In this document: in pieces, positions 1 to 6,663 of the stretch
Position numbering within the stretch: position 1 is the first letter of the stretch
Layout: the number at the start of each line of letters is the position of its first letter
Source: Anaerolineales bacterium
GTDB taxonomy: Bacteria; Chloroflexota; Anaerolineae; Anaerolineales; Villigracilaceae
NCBI GenBank assembly: GCA_025938055.1
Contig: JAICQC010000090.1
Coordinates: 1 to 12,647 of the forward strand
Reading direction: 5' to 3'
Length of the DNA stretch: 12,647 nucleotides
Made by a program: the position numbers and the translations under genes
Notes under the pieces: generated by a model
Database searches by the model: none
What the model saw: the letters and a program-made list of their open reading frames with translations, nothing else
Told to the model about the DNA's origin: nothing

Positions 1-1
1 C

Positions 2-274
2 TCGTTGTGGGGGATGGTGATTCGGCAGTTCCGCCTCTTGATTCAGGCGCGCGAGATCCTGGATGCGCGCGGCAATCAAAACGATGTGGCGCGTGCGCTG
101 GGCGTGCACCCGTTTGTGGGGGAAAAAGCCGCACAGCAGGCGGCGCGCTTTTCGATCGAGTCACTTGAATACATCTATCATAAGCTGCTGAAGATCGACG
201 AGGGGGTAAAGACAAGCCAGGTTACGCTCGACCTGGCTCTGGATACTCTGGTCGTTGAACTGGCGGGGAAATAG
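2..274 (+). CDS. holA: DNA polymerase III delta subunit, C-terminal end (partial)
   Basis: This is the last 90 codons of a gene that begins before the window, open from the first complete codon and ending with TAG at 272-274. The visible protein matches the C-terminal helical domain of the clamp-loader delta subunit. Its start (LWGMVIRQFRLLIQAREIL) is the typical 'L-x-G-M-I-x-R-Q-F-R-L-L' helix that opens this domain, followed by the usual 'A-R-A-L-G-V-H-P-F-V...K' segment and the closing 'D-x-x-L-K-T...L-x-L-D-x-L-V-V-E-L' helix, here with IDEGVKTSQ. In the family, delta opens the beta sliding clamp within the clamp loader at the replication fork. Its stop lies one base from the stop of the convergent lipoprotein gene, with no terminator hairpin between them. 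The identification rests on motif memory only, and the N-terminal AAA+-like domains lie outside the window. Confidence 0.88.
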   Translation, partial: SLWGMVIRQFRLLIQAREILDARGNQNDVARALGVHPFVGEKAAQQAARFSIESLEYIYHKLLKIDEGVKTSQVTLDLALDTLVVELAGK

Positions 275-275
275 T

Positions 276-1364
276 TTATTGCGTCCCGGTTCGTATCACG
301 ATAATCTTATCCACGCCTGACTCGGCACCCCAGATCTCACCGGGTCTGCCTAGAATCTGGCGGACGGATGCATTTGGGCTGGGCAATTCGTAAACCGTGA
401 AGTTTTCTGTTGCGGGGTCGAAGCTCACAAGCGAATTCCCGCCGAAGTCGCTCAGCCAGACGATATCCTGATCATCCACATAGACAGCATAGGCTTGCGG
501 TCCGCTGCCTGGTAATTTCCATTCCTGCCACGAATCATCAGCCGGATTATAGACGGCAACCTGCCCGGCATTCCATTCGCTGACCCAGACCCGTCCCTGT
601 GAATCGGCCCATACGCGCCGCGCGCCCTGGTTGGATGTGGGTGGTTCCAGCACTGTTGCCTCGCCTGTCTGCGGGTCGATGTGACCGACGTAGCTGCTCG
701 CCAGTGAGGCGTAATAGATCGCTCCATCGGGTGTGACGGTGATCCCATAAGGACCTCGTCCGCGCGGGGCGTCGAAGACCTGCATATCACCCGCTGACGG
801 ATCGAGCCGTCCATAGATTCCATTCTGCCCCGTAAACCAGAGAATACCATTGACGTCGAAGGCTGCCGTGTTCAGGTTGGCATATCCACTTTCTGCTGGC
901 AGAGGGAATTTTTGAACCTCTTCCGTTTCCGGGTCGACGCGCACGATGGCGTTCAAGCCGCTGTCGGTGATCCACGGTGCGCCATCAGGACCCACGATAA
1001 CTCCGTGCGGTGAGGAGCCGGAGCCTAGGGGGATGTGACGCGTCTCACCGGTGACCGGGTCCAGCTTGCCGAGCGCGCCAGTGATCTGTGCTGTGTACCA
1101 GACGCTGCCATCTGGCGCAGGCGCGACGTCATGCGGGTGAGTCCCAGCGGGAACCGGATATTCCTGAATTTGCGGGAGTTCGGAGACTGGCGCTGTGCTG
1201 TCGGCAAACGGGGCTTCGGTGAGCGCTTCTTCTGTTGCTGGCTGCTCGGCGAGGGTCGGTTCCGTGACGACCTGTGGACTGCTGGAATCAGCAGGCGTGA
1301 CCGGAGCGCTGGTGCATCCCGCGAGCAGGACGACAACCATAAAAACAAGTCTGATGCGTACCAT
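276..1364 (-). CDS. Vgb-like seven-bladed beta-propeller lipoprotein
   Basis: This 362-residue protein has a lipoprotein signal peptide: basic residues at 3 and 5, a hydrophobic core, and lipobox LAGC with the lipidated Cys17. Residues 18-65 form a Pro/Ser/Thr/Glu-rich linker. From about residue 68 there are seven similar repeats of roughly 40 residues, each with a D-G-x-x-W strand and a D-P-x-T-G-E turn (near 85, 127, 171, 213, 255, 299 and 343). This is the architecture of the virginiamycin B lyase / streptogramin lyase-like propellers (COG4257). True Vgb uses a histidine near its C terminus. Here the last histidine is His228 and none follows, so antibiotic lyase activity is unlikely. A binding or scaffolding role at the cell surface is more plausible. 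The start is supported by AGGAGAG six bases before the ATG. The gene is separated from the minus-strand run by 120 bp and probably has its own promoter. Confidence 0.88.
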   Translation of the reverse strand: MVRIRLVFMVVVLLAGCTSAPVTPADSSSPQVVTEPTLAEQPATEEALTEAPFADSTAPVSELPQIQEYPVPAGTHPHDVAPAPDGSVWYTAQITGALGKLDPVTGETRHIPLGSGSSPHGVIVGPDGAPWITDSGLNAIVRVDPETEEVQKFPLPAESGYANLNTAAFDVNGILWFTGQNGIYGRLDPSAGDMQVFDAPRGRGPYGITVTPDGAIYYASLASSYVGHIDPQTGEATVLEPPTSNQGARRVWADSQGRVWVSEWNAGQVAVYNPADDSWQEWKLPGSGPQAYAVYVDDQDIVWLSDFGGNSLVSFDPATENFTVYELPSPNASVRQILGRPGEIWGAESGVDKIIVIRTGTQ

Positions 1365-1484
1365 ATTCTCTCCTGTCTCTACAGCATTTCACACGATAAA
1401 CAATCTACATCACAATTTGGTTTGCAAAAATCATAAGCATTCCCGGGAACCGAATCAGGATGCAGCTCTATCCCCCGTGCCAGT

Positions 1485-2186
1485 CTATTTATTCACGGTC
1501 TCGGTGATCAGATTCGTCACTGTGACAGGGTCTACCAGCATGTGAAAGTGACCGGCTTCTACTTCGCGAGTCTGCCAGCCTGCCTGGCGGGCCTGGGCAT
1601 AGGGTCTTTCATACGGAGCGCTAAACTTGATATAGATACAAGGCGCATCGGGCCAGCCGTCAAATACGGGGATCGGTTCGGTAAAGAAACCCAGCCCGCG
1701 CGGCTGAAGCTCAGCAACCATCTGCTGGCGCAGCGATACATCTGGGATGATCTCCTGCAAGTCGTCAGCGCTCCAGGTTGGGAAGCGCTCGCCCTGCTCC
1801 AGCTCGCTCTGGAATCCCTCCGCCCACTCAGGGTCTTCGGATCTCATCAGGTCGAGCCGGGTTGCGCCATCGCGCGGGATGCCTGCATCTGCGAAGACAT
1901 GGGCGCGGACGGGATTGGTGATGAATTGCCGTATGACGGGGAGCAGTGGACCTGCGCCGCTGTGCGCGACCAGTGTCAAAGGAATATCATTGGAAATTTG
2001 TGCAAATGTCTTTGAGACCGATTCAGCGTGCTGCTTCCAGAAAGGCTGATTGGTATCGGGAGAATCGATCAGGGTGGGGACAATAACGCTCAACCCACGT
2101 CTTCGCAATTCGTCAGCGACCAGGCTCCATGTTAGCGGACCAACGAGAGGACTATGGATGAGGACATATACATTACTCTTGCTCAT
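1485..2186 (-). CDS. alpha/beta hydrolase, small esterase-like
   Basis: This 233-residue protein has the alpha/beta hydrolase layout. The first strand and oxyanion loop are YVLIHSPLVGPLTW (7-20). The nucleophile elbow is A-H-S-G-A-G with Ser76, and a late histidine is in G-H-F-H-M (His213, or His215). The acid is not obvious by eye. Asp100 in VFADAG, after the sixth strand, is a candidate. No signal peptide is seen, so it should be cytosolic. The substrate is unknown. The ATG shares its A with the TGA of the upstream lipase-like gene (TGATG at 2184-2188), which implies translational coupling and a single transcript. It is the last gene of the minus-strand run, and no clear terminator hairpin follows before the lipoprotein gene. 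Confidence 0.88.
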   Translation of the reverse strand: MSKSNVYVLIHSPLVGPLTWSLVADELRRRGLSVIVPTLIDSPDTNQPFWKQHAESVSKTFAQISNDIPLTLVAHSGAGPLLPVIRQFITNPVRAHVFADAGIPRDGATRLDLMRSEDPEWAEGFQSELEQGERFPTWSADDLQEIIPDVSLRQQMVAELQPRGLGFFTEPIPVFDGWPDAPCIYIKFSAPYERPYAQARQAGWQTREVEAGHFHMLVDPVTVTNLITETVNK

Positions 2187-3685
2187 CAGTCGCGTTGCTG
2201 TACCTCCACGCGCAGCTTTGCCTTCATGACCTGGTCTTCCAGGGTCATGATACGCACTCCTTTGGAGAGGGGAATCATCTTGAAGCCGCTCGCCAGGAGT
2301 TTGCCGCCCAGGCGGTCGTCCGATAAGAATGAGCTGTATTCCAGTTGGAAATGCGGCAGGTCCTGCTTGCTTTTTGACACTCCGAGAGCCATCCGCGATG
2401 GACGGTCCACTAAAGCACCTGAATCTGCAAAGCCATCATAAATAATATAAGGGCGTTGCTTCAGGCGCTGCTTCAATTCCTCCAATGTGCGCGGCAAAGG
2501 CTGGTTCTCAGCCCGCTCGCTGATTTCATTGAGATGGGTGTTGATGCCGCGCGGTTTGACAAAATAGTGAAAGAATAACTTTGCGTCGCGTCCCACCTTT
2601 TTGCCCCGATTGATTTCGACATCGGTAATCGTCAGCTTCACGTATAAGTCTCCGAACAGGAAACGCCGCAGCGCCTGGTAAGCGTCGTGGTTTTCGCGAA
2701 TCCCGTGTTCGCCCGAGTGCGTGTTATAGACATAGGCATAAGGGTGGTTCTCCAGGTATGCCTCACGCTGGTCTACGATCCCATCCGTACGCGGCAGCTG
2801 GCGCGCCACCGGGTAGTAGTCGTTGTGACGGGTTCCGATCAGGCAGAAGACATCGGTCGCTCCCAGGTTCAGGGTGGGCTGCGGATTTTGTCCACCTAAA
2901 AACTTGCTGACCCAATTTGGCGTAAAGAATTGAACATCATCATCACGCAGGCCGGGCAGGAAACGGAGCAGACCAGCAGCCGAGGCATAACGAGCCCCGC
3001 CATGCGGCGTGGACATGGTCATGAACCGGGCGACGTTCTCCGCCGCTCCAAACAGGTTGTACTGGATCGCGAAACGCGAGATCAACCCCCCCATGGAATG
3101 TCCCACCAGAGCAACCTGTTTCAGACCCAGCCCTGGCGTTTCCTTTCCATCGGTCAGGCGGCGGCATTTTGCGCACGCGATCTGCTCGATCTTCATTGCC
3201 AGGAGCGCGGCGTAATATGGAATCCCGATCAGGTCATCCTTTGCTGGGTATTCCACCGGAAAGTTGCAGCGGCGCAGTTCCTCTGCAAGCAGGAGCTTTA
3301 CCGGTACAGAGAGCTGTAAATGCTCAGAGTTGTACTCATAATAACGGAAGATCCACAACGCCTTATTCAGCGCCACTTCTCTCAAGCCCGGGGCAGAGGT
3401 TTCTCCGGGCGCAGGTGGTTTCATTCCCAGGAAGCTTTTGAAATCAGCCAGCTCCTCATCGTTGGATGCATCATAATAGCTAAAGTCTTTTACAAGCCGC
3501 AGCACGAGCCCTTCGAAGTTGAGCTCTGTATTGCGGAACTTGATCCAGCCGTCCGGGTCGTTGTAGCGGCGACCCGTATTCCAGCCCACATACGGGTCGC
3601 GCTCATCGGCAGCGCCAAAGTCGCGGACGAGGTCACTGGGACCTCCCCAGCCGTGAACAAAAATGATGGGAAAGAACTTGGGCAT
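2186..3685 (-). CDS. lipase-like alpha/beta hydrolase with C-terminal extension
   Basis: This is a 499-residue protein read from the ATG at 3683-3685. An in-frame start at 3757 exists but would run into the preceding gene. The 3685 start carries a near-perfect Shine-Dalgarno (AAGGAGG at 3691-3697). The N terminus KFFPIIFVHGWGG (3-15) is a first strand followed by an H-G oxyanion motif. G-H-S-M-G (195-199) gives nucleophile Ser197. S-T-P-H-G-G (225-230) and R-T-D-G-I-V-D (299-305) are typical of PGAP1/triacylglycerol-lipase-like enzymes, with Asp301 and His327 or His333 as likely triad partners. Residues 347-499 form an extra, probably beta-rich domain that is absent from simple lipases. There is no signal peptide, so an intracellular esterase or lipase is the cautious call. 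The substrate is unknown. It is coupled to the downstream hydrolase by TGATG. Confidence 0.88.
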   Translation of the reverse strand: MPKFFPIIFVHGWGGPSDLVRDFGAADERDPYVGWNTGRRYNDPDGWIKFRNTELNFEGLVLRLVKDFSYYDASNDEELADFKSFLGMKPPAPGETSAPGLREVALNKALWIFRYYEYNSEHLQLSVPVKLLLAEELRRCNFPVEYPAKDDLIGIPYYAALLAMKIEQIACAKCRRLTDGKETPGLGLKQVALVGHSMGGLISRFAIQYNLFGAAENVARFMTMSTPHGGARYASAAGLLRFLPGLRDDDVQFFTPNWVSKFLGGQNPQPTLNLGATDVFCLIGTRHNDYYPVARQLPRTDGIVDQREAYLENHPYAYVYNTHSGEHGIRENHDAYQALRRFLFGDLYVKLTITDVEINRGKKVGRDAKLFFHYFVKPRGINTHLNEISERAENQPLPRTLEELKQRLKQRPYIIYDGFADSGALVDRPSRMALGVSKSKQDLPHFQLEYSSFLSDDRLGGKLLASGFKMIPLSKGVRIMTLEDQVMKAKLRVEVQQRD

Positions 3686-3690
3686 GAAAG

Positions 3691-3697
3691 CCTCCTT
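3691..3697 (-). promoter_or_regulatory. Shine-Dalgarno fixing the lipase-like gene start
   Basis: AAGGAGG on the minus strand lies five bases before the ATG at 3685. It decides this start over the longer reading from 3757, and it sits in the 20-bp gap after the ATL stop. Confidence 0.85.
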
Positions 3698-3705
3698 TGG
3701 CTGTC

Positions 3706-4089
3706 TTAGAACAATGTCTCCTGTTTCGGTTCGTCCTCTTCCCCTGGACCTTTCCATCCATATTTTTTCATGTCCACTTTATTCTTCACAAAGATCACTT
3801 CCTCTTCTTCCAGGAGTTCGCGCTGTCTTTCGGCGCCGGGGCGCTCGCTGATCTTGCCCTGTGAATTGATCACGCGTTGCCACGGGACGTCATCGGGGCA
3901 GGCTGCCATCGCGCCCCCCACCCAGCGCGGACTGAACGCCTTGTAGCTCTCAAACTCCACACCCACGGGGGGAGGAATCATCATGGCGATCTGTCCGTAG
4001 GAGGCAACTTTACCACGCGGAATCTGTCGAACGAGGTTCCAAACCTGTTCGTAATAGGCTTGCTGGTTGGGAGGGGAGGAGTATCTCAC
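3706..4089 (-). CDS. alkyltransferase-like protein (ATL), MGMT-fold DNA damage binder
   Basis: This 127-residue protein matches the DNA-binding domain of O6-alkylguanine-DNA alkyltransferases: VWNLVRQIPRGKVASYGQIA (16-35), then RWVGGAMAACPDD (55-67). The active-site P-C-H-R of true MGMT is here P-W-Q-R (Pro69-Arg72), with Trp in place of the reactive Cys. That substitution defines the ATL class. From the family, ATL proteins bind O6-alkylguanine in DNA, flip the base and hand the lesion to nucleotide excision repair instead of removing the alkyl group. The usual residue after Trp is His, and Gln71 is a variation. Translation starts at a GTG at 4089, because an in-frame stop lies just upstream and no ATG fits. 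No clear Shine-Dalgarno is seen. The acidic/Lys tail (114-127) is not conserved in short ATLs. It lies 27 bp after the CxxC gene and 20 bp before the lipase. Confidence 0.88.
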   Translation of the reverse strand: MRYSSPPNQQAYYEQVWNLVRQIPRGKVASYGQIAMMIPPPVGVEFESYKAFSPRWVGGAMAACPDDVPWQRVINSQGKISERPGAERQRELLEEEEVIFVKNKVDMKKYGWKGPGEEDEPKQETLF

Positions 4090-4090
4090 G

Positions 4091-4118
4091 AGTAATTAGT
4101 GATTAGTAATTGATAATC
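4091..4118. repeat. degenerate heptamer tandem repeat
   Basis: Four consecutive seven-base units read AGTAATT, AGTGATT, AGTAATT and GATAATC. Units 1 and 3 are identical and unit 2 differs by one base. The tract fills the gap between the CxxC protein gene and the ATL gene and touches both coding ends. It resembles the short tandemly repeated (STRR-type) sequences found between genes in filamentous bacteria. No function is shown. Confidence 0.6.
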
Positions 4119-4404
4119 AGGAATCGACAAATTTGCCGCCGGTAGCCTGCTTTTCGATCAATTCACGGTTGGACGTGAACTTCATTTCCACTTCGATCTG
4201 CTGGAAGCAACGGTTCTCTCCGATCAAGCCCTTACGGACAAAATAGACGGTTTGGTCACCTTCATAATCCAGGCTGAGGTCGTTGTCCAGGTCGACGCGC
4301 CCCTCGATGATCTCGCCGCAGCGATTGCATTTGACGTTGAACGTGTAGTAGCGCTTTTCGGGTTTGGTAGGTTCGCCGCTAAAGAGTTTTTTAAGAAAGC
4401 CCAT
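4117..4404 (-). CDS. small CxxC protein of unknown function
   Basis: This is a 95-residue protein of unrecognised function. The N terminus MGFLKKLFSG is a short amphipathic helix, followed by YYTFNVKCNRCGEIIEGRVDL. Cys26 and Cys29 form one half of a zinc-ribbon knuckle (C-x-x-C-G), and a lone Cys66 sits in NRCFQQIEVEM. With only three cysteines it could complete a metal site with a histidine from a partner or by dimerising, but it contains no histidine itself. The body is rich in acidic residues and beta strands (DLDNDLSLDYEGD). There is no signal peptide. The start is supported by GAGG four to five bases upstream. It begins seven bases after the stop of the calcium-loop lipoprotein gene, so the two are almost certainly co-transcribed. 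I recall similar small proteins in Chloroflexota, but no function has been assigned. Confidence 0.82.
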   Translation of the reverse strand: MGFLKKLFSGEPTKPEKRYYTFNVKCNRCGEIIEGRVDLDNDLSLDYEGDQTVYFVRKGLIGENRCFQQIEVEMKFTSNRELIEKQATGGKFVDS

Positions 4405-4411
4405 AGTTGCC

Positions 4412-5083
4412 TCACTTTACATCATCACCAAGGTCAATTTCCGTTGTACTCACAATCTGACGACCCGGCAAGTCTATTTTCGCGACATAGTTCTTCTCCA
4501 ACAAGTGGTACATGATGAACAAGGTATTGTTGTCCTTAAGCGTCTGCCCAAGCACATGATCAATCTCCAGGATCAGTTCCGTGGGCGCGTTCCCTCCAAC
4601 ATCTGTAACGCCTAGCGTCAGATTGTCTTTATAATCCAAAACACCGTCCTTGTCTGTATCGTCTTTCACGAGAAGGTACGACCACCACTGGACCGGTTCG
4701 AAGTCTTCGGGCTCAGCCGTGGATGCGCCAGTGGGAAATCCCATGATCTGAAGGACAACATATTCGTTGGTTGGCACCAGCCTGTTGAACGTTTCCGTTT
4801 CACTGTTGAAGAAAACATAGTTGTAGACTGCATAGCCCGCATATCCCGAGTAGCCTCTCTCGATCCAGCTGAAAGGGGAGAAATCTCTCTCGGCACTGGA
4901 CGGACTGCCGGAGATGTCGGCAATCATATACTCGGTTCCCTGGATGGGTCGAAACGCAGAGAGATTCTTTTCCACGACCTTGGGTGTATTTTCTACAGGA
5001 CCGGTTGGCTGGCTCATACGACCACAGCTTATCCCTGCTATTAAGAGGATAAGCATAGTAAGGAAAGGAAGTCTCTTCTGCAT
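4412..5083 (-). CDS. lipoprotein with EF-hand-like calcium loop, unknown function
   Basis: This protein of about 223 residues starts at the second of two close in-frame ATGs (5083). The Shine-Dalgarno AGAAGG (5090-5095) sits six bases from this ATG but directly against the ATG at 5089. A hydrophobic signal (PFLTMLILLIAGIS) leads to a lipobox-like Cys20, with Gly rather than Leu at -3, so lipidation is likely but not certain. Residues 142-153 form a canonical calcium-binding loop D-T-D-K-D-G-V-L-D-Y-K-D, with acidic residues at loop positions 1, 3, 5 and 12 and Gly at 6, as in EF-hand and dockerin-type loops. There is only one such loop, so it is not a paired EF-hand. The rest is aromatic-rich beta-type sequence (GYSGYAGYAVYNYVFF). 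No family was recognised. It lies between the reductase (11 bp upstream) and the CxxC protein (7 bp downstream). Confidence 0.82.
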   Translation of the reverse strand: MQKRLPFLTMLILLIAGISCGRMSQPTGPVENTPKVVEKNLSAFRPIQGTEYMIADISGSPSSAERDFSPFSWIERGYSGYAGYAVYNYVFFNSETETFNRLVPTNEYVVLQIMGFPTGASTAEPEDFEPVQWWSYLLVKDDTDKDGVLDYKDNLTLGVTDVGGNAPTELILEIDHVLGQTLKDNNTLFIMYHLLEKNYVAKIDLPGRQIVSTTEIDLGDDVK

Positions 5084-5089
5084 TTGCAT

Positions 5090-5095
5090 CCTTCT
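5090..5095 (-). promoter_or_regulatory. Shine-Dalgarno selecting the second ATG of the calcium-loop lipoprotein
   Basis: AGAAGG on the minus strand overlaps the TAA stop of the reductase gene. Its spacing is six bases to the ATG at 5083 and zero to the ATG at 5089, which favours the shorter protein. Confidence 0.7.
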
Positions 5096-6087
5096 TAGCT
5101 TTCCAAAATCGATTCTATTTGGTTCAGTTCATCATCGCTAAACTTCAAACGATTCAATGATGCCAGATTATCTTCCAGTTGCTTTACACTGCTCGCGCCG
5201 ATCAATGCGGAGGTGACTGCCGGTTTGCGCAGTACCCAGGCGATCGCCATCTGCGCCAGGGACTGTCCGCGCTCTTTTGCCAGCTCGTTCAGTTTCTGGA
5301 CCTTGGGCAGATTTGCTTTCACATCATCAGGTGTAAGCCAGACGCGTTCCGTTTTGCTGGCGCGCGCCCCGGATGGGATTCCCTTGAGGTAGCGGTCGGT
5401 CAATTGTCCCTGCGCGAGAGGCGAGAAGACGATACAGCCGATCCCCTCGTCGAGGAGAACATCCAGTAAGCCATCCTCCACCCATCGGTCGAACATGTTG
5501 TAGGACGGCTGGTGGATGAGGCAGGGCGTCCCCATTTCCCGCAGGATCTGCGCGGCGCGGCGGGTCTGGTCCGGGTTGTAGGACGAGATACCCACATACA
5601 GCGCCTTGCCCTGCCGGACGGCGGAGTCGAGCGCGCCCATCGTTTCATCGAGCGGCGTGTCCGGGTCGAAGCGATGGCTGTAGAAGATGTCCACGTAATC
5701 GAGCCCCATCCGCTTGAGGGATTGGTCGAGGCTTGCAAGCAGATACTTACGCGAGCCAAATTCGCCATACGGACCGGGCCACATATCCCAGCCAGCCTTG
5801 GTGGAGATGATCAGCTCGTCGCGATAGGGATGGAAATCCTGTTTGAACAGGGTGCCGAAATTCTCTTCCGCAGAACCTGGCGGCGGACCGTAGTTGTTGG
5901 CGAGGTCGAAATGCGTGACGCCGCGGTCGAAGGCGCGGCGGGCGATGGCGCGTCCGTTCTCGAACACATCGCGCCCGCCGAAGTTGTACCACCAGCCGAG
6001 CGAGATCTGCGGGAGTTTGAGTCCGCTGTTGCCGGTGCGGACGTAGGTCATGGAGTCATAACGGGAGTCGGAGGCGAGGTAGGGCAT
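5095..6087 (-). CDS. aldo/keto reductase, YghZ/L-glyceraldehyde 3-phosphate reductase type
   Basis: This 330-residue protein closely resembles E. coli YghZ (AKR14 family), which reduces L-glyceraldehyde 3-phosphate and other aldehydes such as methylglyoxal with NADPH. The match runs over nearly the whole length. Examples are THFDLANNYGPPPGSAEENF (58-77), DELIISTKAG.DMWPGPYG (90-108) and RKYLLASLDQSLKRMGL (113-129). The catalytic tetrad Asp61, Tyr66, Lys97 and His138 is intact. The C-terminal NADPH phosphate-binding region SALIGASSVKQLEDN is also present. It is slightly shorter than YghZ (346), lacking its C-terminal tail. It is cytosolic. The ATG at 6087 is preceded by AAGGA seven bases upstream, and the perfect palindrome at 6111-6150 begins 24 bases before it. 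It is first in the compact minus-strand run, so it may share its transcript with the downstream lipoprotein, CxxC and ATL genes. A role in detoxifying reactive carbonyls is plausible. Confidence 0.92.
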   Translation of the reverse strand: MPYLASDSRYDSMTYVRTGNSGLKLPQISLGWWYNFGGRDVFENGRAIARRAFDRGVTHFDLANNYGPPPGSAEENFGTLFKQDFHPYRDELIISTKAGWDMWPGPYGEFGSRKYLLASLDQSLKRMGLDYVDIFYSHRFDPDTPLDETMGALDSAVRQGKALYVGISSYNPDQTRRAAQILREMGTPCLIHQPSYNMFDRWVEDGLLDVLLDEGIGCIVFSPLAQGQLTDRYLKGIPSGARASKTERVWLTPDDVKANLPKVQKLNELAKERGQSLAQMAIAWVLRKPAVTSALIGASSVKQLEDNLASLNRLKFSDDELNQIESILES

Positions 6088-6110
6088 AGGGTTTCCTTTT
6101 TATTATTGTA

Positions 6111-6150
6111 AACCGTGTAGGGGCGGACGGCCGTCCGCCCCTACACGGTT
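6111..6150. repeat. perfect 40-bp palindrome, REP/MITE-like
   Basis: Two exact 20-base arms (aaccgtgtaggggcggacgg and its reverse complement) meet at 6130/6131 with no spacer. It lies between the ASCH gene and the reductase gene, and its last bases supply part of the TAA stop of the ASCH gene. Neither side has a T-run, so it is not a standard intrinsic terminator. It could still fold into a strong RNA hairpin separating the two transcripts or protecting a 3' end. The GTAGGGGCG...CGCCCCTAC core resembles dispersed palindromes seen in many copies in Chloroflexota and cyanobacteria (from memory). Confidence 0.92.
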
Positions 6151-6622
6151 ATTTATAAATCACTCGAAACCTCTCACACACTAACGGCATATCTTCTGAA
6201 AATTCCTTGCCGAATTTCGGCAGTACTCGCGAAAAGAAATTTCTGTGTGCCTCGCGCCAGTACTCCAATGAAAAATCGCCCTCACCTTCAGCTTGCGCAA
6301 ACTCAGAATCGACCTCGTTGTATTTGCGGATTGTCACTTCCGTGGTTTCGATGATACAGAGTGGCTCGCCCTGTCCATCCAGGACAACTGTGATCAAGCC
6401 TTCGTGCGGGATGGGTTTGCCTTCCGCCTCCCATCCCCAGAGGGCAGAACAGCTGGCTGTCTTGATGCCGCGGGCAGTCAGCTCGCCCAGCTCATCTGCC
6501 ATTTCGGGAGAGTCGCCCCCACCTTCAGCAATGTAGGTTTTCGAGTGATACGACGAGTGGGCTGGGAGGATGGAAAGAAATTTTTCCCAGTAGGCGTTTA
6601 CCGATTCTTCTTTGGTCTCCAA
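6149..6622 (-). CDS. ASCH-domain protein, YhfF-like
   Basis: This is a protein of about 157 residues. The best start is the TTG at 6620-6622, giving METKEESVNAYW. AGAGG lies nine bases upstream (6632-6636). A longer TTG start at 6670 would overlap surE. The sequence fits the ASCH fold (PUA-like beta barrel): ADELGELTARGIKTASCSALW (42-62) carries the G-x-K-T signature (Lys54, Thr55), followed by the strand GEPLCIIETTEVTIRKYNEVD (85-105) and AQAEGEGDFSLEYWREAH (109-126). ASCH proteins are thought to bind RNA or modified nucleosides, and one member (E. coli YqfB) hydrolyses N4-acetylcytidine. The substrate here is unknown. It follows surE after 41 bp and may share its transcript, which suggests a nucleotide-related role. 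The stop codon runs into the 40-bp palindrome. Confidence 0.87.
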   Translation of the reverse strand: METKEESVNAYWEKFLSILPAHSSYHSKTYIAEGGGDSPEMADELGELTARGIKTASCSALWGWEAEGKPIPHEGLITVVLDGQGEPLCIIETTEVTIRKYNEVDSEFAQAEGEGDFSLEYWREAHRNFFSRVLPKFGKEFSEDMPLVCERFRVIYK

Positions 6623-6631
6623 TTTTAGATA

Positions 6632-6636
6632 CCTCT
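6632..6636 (-). promoter_or_regulatory. Shine-Dalgarno supporting the TTG start of the ASCH gene
   Basis: AGAGG, within AGAAAGAGG on the minus strand, lies nine bases before the TTG at 6622. It is the only good ribosome-binding sequence near the 5' end of this gene. Confidence 0.5.
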
Positions 6637-6663
6637 TTCTCGCACGCGAAGCGCGGGTGATGA

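Noticed and set aside
1365..1484. Terminator or promoter in the gap between the small hydrolase and the propeller lipoprotein genes
   Set aside because: Only a 10-bp palindrome ttcccgggaa (1440-1449) is visible, with no T-run. TTGCAA and TTGTGA candidates do not pair with a good -10.
3686..3757. Longer N terminus for the lipase-like protein (start at 3757)
   Set aside because: It would overlap the ATL gene by 52 bases and add 24 charged residues before the first strand. AAGGAGG points to 3685.
6111..6150. Palindrome as a standard rho-independent terminator
   Set aside because: The stem is excellent, but on neither strand is it followed by a T-run.
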